Of a DNA stretch of 58,810 nucleotides, positions 17,267 to 25,472 are shown one piece after another. This stretch comes from Planctomycetota bacterium (GTDB lineage: Bacteria > JAJVIF01 > JAPKYR01). The position numbers and the translations under genes were made by a program. Below the pieces are notes generated by a model. The model was not told the origin of the DNA. It ran no database searches and saw only the letters and a list, made by a program, of their open reading frames with translations. The stretch's first letter is position 1; the number at the start of each line of letters is the position of its first letter. The stretch spans positions 1 through 58,810 of the forward strand of contig JAUWTM010000008.1 in the NCBI GenBank assembly GCA_030614715.1, written 5' to 3'.

Positions 17267-18552
17267 TAATCCTCCGAATCCGTGCTGAACGCCTGCAGGA
17301 CGGTTTCTACAACGCCGTCCAGCGGGACGTTCTCCTGTTCACCGGATTCCATCTCCTTCAGAATCACGATGCCGCCCTCAAGTTCATTTTCGCCAAGAAT
17401 TATCGTTGCTGCAGCCTTAAGAGTGTTAGCCTGGCCGAGCTGGTTCTTGAACGACGACCCCCGGTGATCCATGTGGACCATCAGGCCTGCGACGCGAAGT
17501 TTGTCAGCGATGGTGACAGCGACTCGCTGTGCCTGTTCGCCAAGTGCGACTATCGCAATGTCGCACTCCGGATTAACGATCTCCTCAAGGTCTTCCCAGT
17601 CGATTGCCTCGACTATTCGTTCAAGGCCCGCACCGAATCCCATCGCGGGTGTCGGCTGCCCGCCGTACAGTTCAACAAGGCTGTCATACCGTCCACCACC
17701 CATAAGGCTCGACTGCTGCCCCTCCTCTCCCCTGACCATAACCTCGAAGACCGAATGCGTGTAGTAATCGAGCCCCCGGACTAGTTTTGGATCGACTTCG
17801 TACTCGATTTCCTCGGCTTCCAGAAGTTCCTTCAGTGTCTCGAACCGGTCAAGCGACTCCTTCGACAAAGTATCGAACATACCCGGTGCGTCGTTCAGGA
17901 TTTCATGACACTCGGGAACCTTGCAGTCGAAAACCCTCATCGGATTGTGCTCCGCACGGAAATGACAGTCCGGACAGAATTCATCATGGCGTTCATCGAT
18001 GAAAACCTTCAGGATTTCGTTATATCGCGTCCTGTCCTCGACCGATCCAACCGTGTTAATGACCACTTTCAGGTCATCAAGTCCAAGCGCAATGAGAAAA
18101 TTCACACCGATACTTATTACCTCGACATCCGCAGTGACCGAATCTGGTCCGATAATCTCTAAACCTGCCTGCGTGTGCTCACGGTAACGTCCCTTCTGGG
18201 GACGCTGGTAACGGAACATCGAGCCGATGTAGTAGAGCCGGGTCTGCTGGGCGAAATTCCATCCCATCTCGATGAGCGCACGGACGACTCCCGGGGTGCC
18301 CTCGGGTCGAAGCGTCATGCTCCTGCCCTTCTTGTCGTCGAAGGTGTACATTTCCTTCGAGACGATATCGCTGGATTCACCGGCACCGCGCGCGAACAGT
18401 TCGGTCGTCTCGAACATGGGCGTCCGGATCGGCTGGTAACCGTAGTTTTCGCACAGGTCACGGAACACGGCCTCGACATGAAGCTGCTTGACACTCTCCG
18501 GCGGGAGATAATCGATGGTTCCTCTCGGTGCCTGGTATTTTTTGGCCATCAT
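17266..18552 (-). CDS. hisS: Histidyl-tRNA synthetase
   Basis: 428 residues, class II synthetase of normal bacterial length. Visible landmarks are the N-terminal APRGTIDYLP, motif 1/2 region IRTPMFETTELFARGAGE and TLRPEGTPGVVRA, the histidine-binding LVRGLDYYTHSVFEV and the C-terminal anticodon domain (about 330-428). Charges tRNA-His, whose gene lies 216 bases upstream on the same strand. The start is one of two adjacent ATGs (18552 or 18549), with AAGGA just before. First protein gene of an overlapping operon with the FG-GAP protein, presenilin-like protease and sugar isomerase. Confidence 0.96.
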   Translation of the reverse strand: MMAKKYQAPRGTIDYLPPESVKQLHVEAVFRDLCENYGYQPIRTPMFETTELFARGAGESSDIVSKEMYTFDDKKGRSMTLRPEGTPGVVRALIEMGWNFAQQTRLYYIGSMFRYQRPQKGRYREHTQAGLEIIGPDSVTADVEVISIGVNFLIALGLDDLKVVINTVGSVEDRTRYNEILKVFIDERHDEFCPDCHFRAEHNPMRVFDCKVPECHEILNDAPGMFDTLSKESLDRFETLKELLEAEEIEYEVDPKLVRGLDYYTHSVFEVMVRGEEGQQSSLMGGGRYDSLVELYGGQPTPAMGFGAGLERIVEAIDWEDLEEIVNPECDIAIVALGEQAQRVAVTIADKLRVAGLMVHMDHRGSSFKNQLGQANTLKAAATIILGENELEGGIVILKEMESGEQENVPLDGVVETVLQAFSTDSED

Positions 18553-18630
18553 TGATCCTTGTTGTGACTCGGAGGTATTTTACACTAAAAGGGGATAAGA
18601 AAAGGAAAAAAGAAGAAAAGAACGAAGACT

Positions 18631-18742
18631 AAACACAGAGGCACAGAGACACAGAGGCGCAGAGAAGAGGGAGAAGAAAAACAGAGGTGCAGAGAAGAAA
18701 AATTATCCGTTCTCTTCTCTGTGCCTCTGTGTCTCTGTGTTT
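18631..18742. repeat. Inverted repeat of CACAGAGGCACAGAGACA units
   Basis: Left arm 18631-18669 and right arm 18711-18742 are near-perfect inverted copies of a purine-rich unit; a third partial copy (ACAGAGGTGCAGAGAAG) lies between. Sits between tRNA-His and hisS and could form a long hairpin in that transcript. The unit reads LCVSVSLCLC in translation, which I remember as a common spurious protein in genomes of many phyla, so it is a dispersed repeat, not a gene. Confidence 0.8.
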
Positions 18743-18768
18743 CAAATCTAAATTTCTTAATAAAATCC

Positions 18769-18846
18769 TGGGGTACCTGGAGGGACTTGAACCCTCGGCC
18801 TCCTGATCCACAGTCAGGCGCTCTAACCACCTGAGCTACAGGTACC
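18769..18846 (-). tRNA. tRNA-His (anticodon GTG)
   Basis: Full cloverleaf on the minus strand: acceptor GTACCTG/CAGGTAC, D arm, anticodon stem CCTGA/TCAGG with loop CTGTGGA (GTG anticodon), T arm GAGGG/CCCTC with GTTCAAG. The extra 5' G at 18846 faces discriminator C73 (18772), the hallmark of tRNA-His, and CCA is encoded (18771-18769). Confidence 0.97.
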
Positions 18847-18890
18847 ACGTAACATTTATCAAGCGCGCAATACCGCGCGCCTTCAATCAT

Positions 18891-18919
18891 TGTATAACAT
18901 CGTGATGCGGGTTAGTCAA
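18891..18919 (-). promoter_or_regulatory. Sigma-70 promoter of tRNA-His/hisS
   Basis: TTGACT and TATACA with a 17-base spacer on the minus strand, ending about 45 bases before the tRNA. A GC hairpin (GCGCGC-N6-GCGCGC, 18863-18880) lies in the leader. Confidence 0.8.
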
Positions 18920-19018
18920 GAGAACTCCTGACATATCAGTATGCTATTCGGAAGCGAATCCAGACCAATTATAATGTATAATTTAAATTATCACTTATAT
19001 GCTGCACGATGCGTATTA

Positions 19019-19582
19019 ATGAAAAATATCCTGAAAAGTCCGCAGTCAATAATTTTCATTCAAATAGTAATTATTTCCCTTCTAGTGATAGTCCTGCTAG
19101 TTATTTTAGCAACCTACCCTAGGACAAGTAAGCCAGACATTCGGTGGATCTCGTGGGCAAAATCAAACCTCCATACTTTGCAGATTGCACTCGATAGATA
19201 CGGAGAGGATAATGGTGGAAAATATCCATCCGATGTTAATGATCTAATTTATTCAGACTTCCTCCTATTGTTTCCGGAGAATCCCTGGACTGAGCAACCT
19301 ATGTGTAATATCCCTTTCGGTGTATCACCATCAAAAGGTGAATTCACATATATTCCCTACTCAACAGACTGCGAAGTTACAGGCTACTACATTATTTGTT
19401 ACGGTCCAAAAGATGCAGTAAATAGTAATTACTGGGATTTAAATGGAGACGGTGAAGATGACAATGTAATATTAATACTTACAAGTGATAATATACAGAT
19501 GCCGGATGAATCTAACGACGATCCATGGTTACAGGACTATTTAAACAGCTCAGGTAATGCAGCTTCCATGCAAAGTCCCTAA
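19019..19582 (+). CDS. Single-pass membrane protein with GspG-like domain, no prepilin leader
   Basis: 187 residues from ATG 19019. One strong transmembrane helix (about residues 10-34) follows a short basic N-terminus. Next comes a region WAKSNLHTLQIALDRYGEDNGGKYP that matches the helix and Tyr-Pro turn of GspG pseudopilins, then an acidic domain with DLNGDGEDDN. The canonical G/FTLxE cleavage site is absent, so it should stay as a membrane-anchored protein. Starts at 18941 and 18974 are in frame but a TATAAT at 18971-18976 fits a promoter for the later start; none has a clear ribosome site. AT-rich, opposite in strand to its neighbours, and its end overlaps the XRE gene by four bases. Looks like an accessory gene. 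Confidence 0.62.
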   Translation: MKNILKSPQSIIFIQIVIISLLVIVLLVILATYPRTSKPDIRWISWAKSNLHTLQIALDRYGEDNGGKYPSDVNDLIYSDFLLLFPENPWTEQPMCNIPFGVSPSKGEFTYIPYSTDCEVTGYYIICYGPKDAVNSNYWDLNGDGEDDNVILILTSDNIQMPDESNDDPWLQDYLNSSGNAASMQSP

Positions 19583-19905
19583 GCCTTCAGTTTGGATTTC
19601 GATTTTTTCTTCCCCGACTTATTCCTGTGCTCTGCCATCGATAATTTTATGACCAGGACCTCACCGAGCATGCGCTTCAGTTCGTCCATCATCAGCGGAT
19701 CGGTTTCGTTTTCGTCGGCAAGTAGTACTGCGAGGGGGATATCGAAAAATTCTGCGATCTTTCTCAGGAGAACAAGGCTGGGTTCCTTATGTCCGTTCTC
19801 CACCTGTGATAAATACGCCCTCGTGATACTAAGCTCAGATGCGAGTCCGGTTTGAGACAGACCCTGTGCTGTCCTGAGTAGACTAATCAGTTTACCCATG
19901 TTCAT
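19579..19905 (-). CDS. XRE-family DNA-binding regulator
   Basis: 108 residues. The N-terminal 62 residues form a Cro/C1 helix-turn-helix (GLSQTGLASELSITRAYLSQVENG, recognition helix about 28-38). The C-terminal tail is Lys-rich (KSGKKKSKSKLK). It follows a 97-residue gene by 21 bases and probably shares its promoter, which holds an inverted repeat suited to autoregulation. The size and pairing recall small regulator pairs of accessory regions; whether it is a toxin-antitoxin unit cannot be told. Confidence 0.82.
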   Translation of the reverse strand: MNMGKLISLLRTAQGLSQTGLASELSITRAYLSQVENGHKEPSLVLLRKIAEFFDIPLAVLLADENETDPLMMDELKRMLGEVLVIKLSMAEHRNKSGKKKSKSKLKA

Positions 19906-19926
19906 AATATATTCCAGCCTCCCTTT

Positions 19927-20220
19927 TCATTGCTTACCCAGTAACTCATCAATTTTGGATAGACATTCCTCATTCATCTGTTGCAGAAGGTATAGCTCCA
20001 TTTTGCAGAATGTCATCCATTCACCGCTGCCTTTTACTGCTTTTGAGATCAGCCTGTGATAGTTCTCAGTTGTTTCCAGGTGATCGGCAAGGTATTTCAC
20101 GGATGCTCTATCGTTCTGTACTCTCGATAATTGAATCAACGACTTAAGCATACACTCATACGCTTCAGCAATACTCAATGCCGCATCGTGTGAGCCAAGA
20201 GGAGAATTTGTTCGTGCCAT
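19927..20220 (-). CDS. Small helical protein, partner of the XRE gene
   Basis: 97 residues, predicted almost all alpha-helical, no signal or membrane segment, no motif I recognise. AAGGGGTAGCG precedes the ATG. First gene of a two-gene unit with the XRE regulator. Function unknown. Confidence 0.65.
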   Translation of the reverse strand: MARTNSPLGSHDAALSIAEAYECMLKSLIQLSRVQNDRASVKYLADHLETTENYHRLISKAVKGSGEWMTFCKMELYLLQQMNEECLSKIDELLGKQ

Positions 20221-20275
20221 CGCTACCCCTTAAGTTACACGTTATACAGATCTATAAAAAATTCTCCTCATAAAA

Positions 20276-20304
20276 TATCTACCATAAAAGGTAATATTTG
20301 TCAA
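20276..20304 (-). promoter_or_regulatory. Promoter with operator-like inverted repeat (XRE pair)
   Basis: On the minus strand TTGACA (20304-20299), 17-base spacer, TAGATA (20281-20276). The imperfect palindrome AATATTACC-TTTTAT-GGTAGATATT (20274-20298) fills the spacer and -10 box, a likely site for the co-transcribed XRE protein. Confidence 0.6.
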
Positions 20305-20345
20305 CTGTGGGAGAACAATTGTTTACATAGAATTAATCTGTGTTT

Positions 20346-21248
20346 CTAATTCAACTCTTCAATACTTGGCTTCAAATCCATCTTCTTAATGTACTCTAAA
20401 TAATCATCCCACGTCATGTTGTCCGGGTGCATGCCGCTGATCGCGACGATCAGGCTCTGGAGCACGTTCGTACCGAAGCTCCGTCCACCCATACGCGGAG
20501 TCGTCGTCACTAGAGTCTTCACGCCGCGTTCCTTGAGGAGTTTCACATCGTCCTCGGTCGTCGTGTTTGTGATGATCACCTTGCCCTTCATGTCCTCGGG
20601 CATGTACTTGCGGATGTAATGGAAGTCCCCCGCGACAACCTTCGCCCTCTCGAACTGCTCGGGGAACCTGGGCTTCATCTCATCCTGTTTCTTCCCTGTC
20701 GGATAGAGCCAGCTGAACGGGAGTTTCGTCATGATCGGAAGGAGCGTTGCGGCGACCCGGTTAAGCTCCCTGAGCGACCGAATCGGCTTATTGATTTTCA
20801 ACGCGAACAGGAAATCGCCATAGATCGTGTCGCACCCGATTTCGTCGAGCGCCTCCGCCATTCCGATACGGTCGACGCCGCTGACGAGAAGCGCGGGATC
20901 GCCCTTTTGTATGATTTTATGTACGTTGACGAGGTCGCGGATGACCTGGCGTTCGAGGGTATGCTTGATCTCGCCGCCGTCGACCACCGGTGATTTCACA
21001 GCGTTTTTCGCGATATTCCACGCGTCGCGGATTTTGTACTTGCGGGTGGAGCTCCAGAGGTAGATGTCCGTACCGCCGATTCCGAAGCAGTCTATCTTGC
21101 CGTCGAGGTCGCGGATGATCGTTCCGGCCTTCTGCATGTCGCCATCGGTTCCCTGACGTCCGACCTCCACCTCCTGGCCTAGGAATTCACCGGTGTATGT
21201 CTTGTCGCGTTTGCTGGAACCGATGCTTACGCTCAGTACTCTTTTCAT
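20346..21248 (-). CDS. Conserved 'quinate 5-dehydrogenase'-like protein
   Basis: 300 residues from ATG 21248 (GGGGAGAGAG upstream; the longer frame to 21287 includes repeat DNA). The N-terminus MKRVLSVSIGSSKRDK, the early EVGRQGTDGD and the FGIGGTDIYL motif match a family that databases label quinate 5-dehydrogenase, seen in Firmicutes and other anaerobes. Evidence for that activity is thin, and I see no clear nucleotide-binding GxGxxG. Cytoplasmic, about family length. Neighbours do not suggest a pathway; no shikimate genes are nearby. Higher sequence regularity than the AT-rich patch next door suggests an old chromosomal gene. Confidence 0.6.
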   Translation of the reverse strand: MKRVLSVSIGSSKRDKTYTGEFLGQEVEVGRQGTDGDMQKAGTIIRDLDGKIDCFGIGGTDIYLWSSTRKYKIRDAWNIAKNAVKSPVVDGGEIKHTLERQVIRDLVNVHKIIQKGDPALLVSGVDRIGMAEALDEIGCDTIYGDFLFALKINKPIRSLRELNRVAATLLPIMTKLPFSWLYPTGKKQDEMKPRFPEQFERAKVVAGDFHYIRKYMPEDMKGKVIITNTTTEDDVKLLKERGVKTLVTTTPRMGGRSFGTNVLQSLIVAISGMHPDNMTWDDYLEYIKKMDLKPSIEELN

Positions 21249-21270
21249 TGTCTCTCTCCCCTTGTGCAGG

Positions 21271-21401
21271 CATTGACGCATTGCCATGCGCCGCTACGGG
21301 ATGTACTTGAATGTTTGCCATTGACGCACTGCCGTGCGCCGCTACGGGATGTACTTGAATGTTGTCATTGACGCACTGCCGTGCTGTGCTACGGGATGAA
21401 T
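21271..21401. repeat. Three tandem copies of a 47-48 base unit
   Basis: Units start with CATTGACGCA at 21271, 21319 and 21366 and share GCGCCGCTACGGGATGTACTT; the third is cut short. Lies in the leader of the quinate-dehydrogenase-like gene. Confidence 0.85.
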
Positions 21402-21438
21402 CGATTATTTAAAACGATGGAAATGTTACTCCCCTATG

Positions 21439-22773
21439 CTACTCCGGATCAACTCCGTCCATGGTTGTCGTTACGGGCAGTATCGAAACAGTAAACTGAT
21501 CGCCGTACACGAGGAAATCAGTCCTGTAGATGTCAGTCAGAGCAATAATCCTGATCTCTGCAGGGAACCCGACATCCGCCAGGATCTCCGCGAGGTCAAG
21601 GTAGTCATCGATTGTCATCTGCAGGGCTTCGCCGGACGTGATTGGAATCAGACTGCGATCGTTAACAACGGAATTTCGGGCATCCTCGAAAAATTGCGCG
21701 AGTGTTGCCCTGTACGGTTGCTGAACGCCCACTGAGGGTTCGGTATACGAATTGGAATAGATCAGGCTGGCCTGACTGTAGACCTTGAAATCGTGCGTTA
21801 CCTCGATCCGTACAGGTACCGGCTGGTCTTCCACAACATTTTCAGTTGCATAAATGATGATAATCGCTTTATCGGAGTTGACCGCACGTATAGCTTCAAT
21901 TGCCTGGTTGTACTGCACAGATGTAACTTCAATGCTGTTATCAGCGAGTACAGCCTCCCCTGTCACCGGATCGAGGTAGACGTTTGGAATGCGATCCACA
22001 TTGAGTTGCAGATCACTATAGATGTATTGGATAGCTGGCAGGGTGTCAATTGAAAAGGTGACCAGTAACTGGCCTTCGTAGACTTTTACGTCACCGAGTG
22101 CAAACGACTGCAGCTCCTGCGTGAGATCATCAATCGTCCGGTTCAGCCTGGAGATTTCCCCGTCCAGCCACGCCATGCGGTTCTCCTGGTTGCTGATTAT
22201 CTGGAGGTTCGTGTTAATTTCGTCCTCGAGCTCAGCGACCCTTACCTCGCGCTCAGCGATGATAGCTTCCATTTCGCTTTCAAGCCTTCCGACCTGCGCG
22301 GTCAGCGATTCCCTTTCGTTGGCTAGAACTTCAACAGCAACACGCAGCAGATCGACATCGCTCTGCAGTGTTGAAATCTGGCCGGTGTAGAACTGCTGTT
22401 CAGTCTTCAGCTGACCGACAACACTCTCCGCGATCGCGAGATCGGAATGCGCTGTTTCAACCAGCATGAGTGCATCGTCGCGTTGGGCGATTGCCTCATC
22501 ACGAGCTGTGTTGAGCGTTTCGATCTCCCTTCGGATGCGGTCCATGTTATCGAGAGCGTAACGAATGTTCGCATTTGCGAGATACAGGATAAAAATCGTA
22601 CAACCGGTGATCAGTATCCCGGTCAAAATTGCAATCAGGAGGGATGTACGCCTGGGTCTGAGGTTGAAAAGCGCAATGCGTCGCTTGCCGAGGACGCGTC
22701 CAAGCGTATCGCCGGCCCATGCGACGATACCCGACACGATGAGGAGAATCAGGATAAAAAGTACGGTTGACAT
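21439..22773 (-). CDS. DUF3084 membrane protein with long coiled coil
   Basis: 444 residues. The N-terminus has two membrane helices (about 3-21 and 44-66) separated by GDTLGRVLGKRRIALFNLRPRRT, the recognisable DUF3084 motif known from cyanobacteria and Deinococcus. Residues about 70-225 are heptad-rich coiled coil, and 226-444 form a mixed domain, presumably periplasmic. Function unknown in the family. It lies 57 bases after hldE on the same strand and may belong to the envelope cluster upstream. Confidence 0.82.
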   Translation of the reverse strand: MSTVLFILILLIVSGIVAWAGDTLGRVLGKRRIALFNLRPRRTSLLIAILTGILITGCTIFILYLANANIRYALDNMDRIRREIETLNTARDEAIAQRDDALMLVETAHSDLAIAESVVGQLKTEQQFYTGQISTLQSDVDLLRVAVEVLANERESLTAQVGRLESEMEAIIAEREVRVAELEDEINTNLQIISNQENRMAWLDGEISRLNRTIDDLTQELQSFALGDVKVYEGQLLVTFSIDTLPAIQYIYSDLQLNVDRIPNVYLDPVTGEAVLADNSIEVTSVQYNQAIEAIRAVNSDKAIIIIYATENVVEDQPVPVRIEVTHDFKVYSQASLIYSNSYTEPSVGVQQPYRATLAQFFEDARNSVVNDRSLIPITSGEALQMTIDDYLDLAEILADVGFPAEIRIIALTDIYRTDFLVYGDQFTVSILPVTTTMDGVDPE

Positions 22774-22830
22774 GCGATCTATTTAATTCAACACAATAAT
22801 ACCATAGACATGAAGCGTAACTGCCTGTCG

Positions 22831-23823
22831 CTACAGGTTGTCCATGGATCTGATCGAGGCTATTAACTCATCGGTTGTGACGGTCGATGTCCCGGATTTC
22901 GAGACGGCGACCGACGCCGCTGCCGCTGCCAGCTCACACGATTTTACAGGATCGAAGTTCCTTGCATATCCCATCGCCAGCGTTGCGAGAACAGTATCCC
23001 CTGCACCGGAGACGTCGTACACGTGCCTGACACGTGTCCTGATCCTGACCGGATCACTGTCCTCAAGGTACAGGTCCATGCCTTCGCGTCCGCGTGTGAT
23101 CAGCAGGCCCTTCGGGGAGTATTCATACAGGAGGGTCAGTGCTGCGCGGTCGCAGGTTACATCGTCGACAATTTCGACTCCAGACAGCTCCGACGCTTCC
23201 TTTGTGTTCGGTTTCAGAAGGTCGCAGCCACGATAGAGTCCGGCATTGACCGGCTTGGGATCGACCAGTATCGGTATTCCGTGTTGCTTTGCGTGGTCGT
23301 TAAGTGCGGTCATCAGATCGCCGTTGATGAAGCCCTTCGCATAATCTGACACAGCTATTGCATCCACATTCGGAAGGGTTACCTCGATAAAATTCTCCAC
23401 CTGCTTACTAAGCCAGTCGTTCCAGCCAAGCTGCTCCTCCTCGTCCACCCGCACTATCTGCTGCCCGTCGGCGACTACCCTTAATTTACTTGTGGTCACG
23501 AACTCGTCAAGTGGAATGATCCCGTCGACATTGAACCCGTTTTCCCGTGCGATCCGGAGGAAAATCTCACTGGACTCGTCCTTCCCTACAGCTCCGAGTA
23601 TCACTGGCTCCCCACCCAGTGCGGCAATGTTCATCGCGCTGTTCGCCGCGCCGCCAAGACGGTACTCTCGTTCATCTAGTCTGACGACCGGGACAGGAGC
23701 CTCGGGACTGATTCGCGATGCCACACCCCTGACGTAGATATCAAGCATGAGGTCGCCGGTCACGAGGACCCGTGCGCCTTTAAGGTCGGACGCCAGCTTT
23801 TCGAGCTCCGGGCTGGGAGTCAT
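22831..23823 (-). CDS. hldE: Heptose-7-phosphate kinase (HldE/RfaE N-terminal type)
   Basis: 330 residues covering only the kinase half of HldE; the adenylyltransferase domain is absent and should be elsewhere. PfkB-family landmarks: GDLMLDIYVRG near the start, RISPEAPVPVV, LGGAANSAMNIAALGG, DPKP and the ATP/anion-hole YDVSGAGDTVLA (catalytic Asp in GAGD). It phosphorylates D-glycero-beta-D-manno-heptose-7-phosphate for LPS core heptose. AGGAGGAAAT precedes the ATG. Clustered with lptC two genes upstream, which agrees with an LPS role. Confidence 0.9.
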   Translation of the reverse strand: MTPSPELEKLASDLKGARVLVTGDLMLDIYVRGVASRISPEAPVPVVRLDEREYRLGGAANSAMNIAALGGEPVILGAVGKDESSEIFLRIARENGFNVDGIIPLDEFVTTSKLRVVADGQQIVRVDEEEQLGWNDWLSKQVENFIEVTLPNVDAIAVSDYAKGFINGDLMTALNDHAKQHGIPILVDPKPVNAGLYRGCDLLKPNTKEASELSGVEIVDDVTCDRAALTLLYEYSPKGLLITRGREGMDLYLEDSDPVRIRTRVRHVYDVSGAGDTVLATLAMGYARNFDPVKSCELAAAAASVAVSKSGTSTVTTDELIASIRSMDNL

Positions 23824-23894
23824 ATTTCCTCCTGACGAAGTCTGTCTGGTTGGAGAGTACCCCGCACATTTCAGTTGTGCAAGTCAAATTTCCT

Positions 23895-24839
23895 TTATTC
23901 TGCAAGCAATAATGCAGCGAGCAGCGGAATTGTAATTTCGTGATGGCCGACGATATGAGCGGCATGTCCCCCGACCTCGGTTGCCCGCTTCACGGGATTG
24001 AGATTCGTGCGGTAGTGACGGATGAAGTCCAGGTTATAGCCGTCGAATCCGTGAAGGTTATTGCCCATGTTCTGATTGATCGCGATTGCCTTCTCAATGA
24101 CCACCGGAAGCACAACCGCACTTCCCAGGTTGACGATTACTCCCCCCTGCAGCCTGGAAACGCTCGAGCAGAAGATTTTAAAGTCCCTGTACGATGAATC
24201 GCCCAGCGCGGAACCGTCAAGCGACGGATGGATGTGATTCACATCGGTTCCGATGGCAACATGGACCGTGAAAGGAACTCCCAGCCTTAAACATGCAGCG
24301 GCGAGGCTCACGTCGAGATTGGAAGGATTCCTGTTTGTAATGTCCTCACCAATGGCTTCTCCCAGTCCAAGCTCCTCCTCCGCGGCACGTTTGATCGATG
24401 AATTCAGAATTTCACCGGTTTCCTTTGTTACCGCGAATCCGCCCTGGCTGATTGTGCCGGGGACGTCCTCGGAAGTATGCCCGAAGCAGGTGATTTCAGT
24501 ATCGTGAACGATGCCTGCGCCGTTCGTGGCAAGATGAGTGATGAATCCGGCTTCCAATAATGCGATCAGGTGCCTCGATATCCCGACTTTTATCGCGTGA
24601 GCGCCCATTGTCCAGATTAACGGTGCACCCTGTTCGCGGGACCTCCTGAGACTGTCGATCAATGCCCGGAATTCCTCTCCGGCGAGGATCGGGGGAATTG
24701 AATCGAGCAATTTTTCTGCCTCGGGCACAGTCAAACGGGCAGGTTCAGGGAAATTTTCGATCCTGACCAGGCTGTCACGCTCGTTAATCGAGCTCAGCTC
24801 AGCATTGGAGAAGTCCAGTTGTTCGTATCGCGATGGCAT
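23895..24839 (-). CDS. Deoxyhypusine-synthase-like protein (bacterial group)
   Basis: 314 residues. Motifs such as WTMGAHAIKVGISRHLI, HLATNGAGIVHDTEI and TSEDVPGTISQGGFA place it in the deoxyhypusine synthase superfamily. At the place of the catalytic Lys of true deoxyhypusine synthase (VKVYAD) this protein has AHIVGH, so ordinary eIF5A modification is unlikely; bacteria lack that substrate anyway. I recall a similar protein (GSU2085 type) next to heptose genes in Geobacter. Here it lies between lptC (4-base gap) and hldE, so a job in surface sugar synthesis is plausible but unproven. Confidence 0.7.
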   Translation of the reverse strand: MPSRYEQLDFSNAELSSINERDSLVRIENFPEPARLTVPEAEKLLDSIPPILAGEEFRALIDSLRRSREQGAPLIWTMGAHAIKVGISRHLIALLEAGFITHLATNGAGIVHDTEITCFGHTSEDVPGTISQGGFAVTKETGEILNSSIKRAAEEELGLGEAIGEDITNRNPSNLDVSLAAACLRLGVPFTVHVAIGTDVNHIHPSLDGSALGDSSYRDFKIFCSSVSRLQGGVIVNLGSAVVLPVVIEKAIAINQNMGNNLHGFDGYNLDFIRHYRTNLNPVKRATEVGGHAAHIVGHHEITIPLLAALLLAE

Positions 24840-24843
24840 TCAG

Positions 24844-25461
24844 TTATAAGCCCTCGATTTCCTCAAGTGCTTCGGTTGTCGATGTAATTCTTACTCCGGA
24901 CGGTCCTCCGCCTACTTCCATTTTCGTAAATTCCTCCGACATATCCAGCGTGAGATCGAATCCATTGAAAACGATCCCTCCACGCCTTATCTCCACGCCA
25001 CCGCTGGCTACCAGCATCCCGGCTTCACCGTCCCACGTCATTTCATCGACTGTAAACTCGAATTCCGCTTCACGCGCGGTACCGTTCACGTCACCACTTA
25101 AAATAAGTACGTGCGCTTCCTCATCATACGTGCCTGTCGAGCCTGTTACCTCGAGCACTTCCCCCGATTCGAACCTGTACAGAGCTCTCGGTTCGGCAAG
25201 TTCCATGACCGAGTCCTCTTCCCGGACTATCCTGTCGAGATACAGTGTCCAGCGTACTGAACCGTCCGCGGATACCTCCTCAAGAACAGGCTGATCGACG
25301 ATCGCGGGTGGAATGGAATCTGTAATCTCATTGACAGGTGATTCCGGTTCTTCAGGGATATCCTCGCGATTTGTGACGATAACCCAGCTTGCCCACGTGC
25401 CGATGGCGATAATCGCTGTCCAGAAAACGAAGGGAAATATTTTATCGAGTACGTCTCGCAT
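24844..25461 (-). CDS. lptC: LPS export protein LptC homologue
   Basis: 205 residues. One N-terminal membrane anchor (about 9-30), then a periplasmic beta-jellyroll with the LptC/OstA pattern: a strand series where GSVRWTLYLD, TGSTGTYDEEAHVLILSGDV and GGVEIRRGGIVF repeat the 'G-x-Y-d-x-x-x-x-l-x-G-d-V' theme. LptC joins LptB2FG to LptA in lipopolysaccharide transport. Overall identity to known LptC is low, as usual. It follows the Ser/Thr kinase by 11 bases. Confidence 0.8.
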   Translation of the reverse strand: MRDVLDKIFPFVFWTAIIAIGTWASWVIVTNREDIPEEPESPVNEITDSIPPAIVDQPVLEEVSADGSVRWTLYLDRIVREEDSVMELAEPRALYRFESGEVLEVTGSTGTYDEEAHVLILSGDVNGTAREAEFEFTVDEMTWDGEAGMLVASGGVEIRRGGIVFNGFDLTLDMSEEFTKMEVGGGPSGVRITSTTEALEEIEGL

Positions 25462-25472
25462 TGTGTTTCAAT

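Noticed and set aside
18585-18890. Protein gene reading LCASVSLCLCV
   Set aside because: It is the purine-rich inverted repeat and the tRNA read as protein; no ribosome site.
20346-21248. Functional quinate/shikimate dehydrogenase
   Set aside because: Only the database-style family label supports it; I see no standard NAD-binding or shikimate motif, so the call is kept as 'like'.
21271-21401. CRISPR array
   Set aside because: The units are contiguous tandem copies without unique spacers, and no cas genes are present.
23895-24839. True deoxyhypusine synthase
   Set aside because: The catalytic Lys position is not Lys and no eIF5A substrate exists in bacteria.
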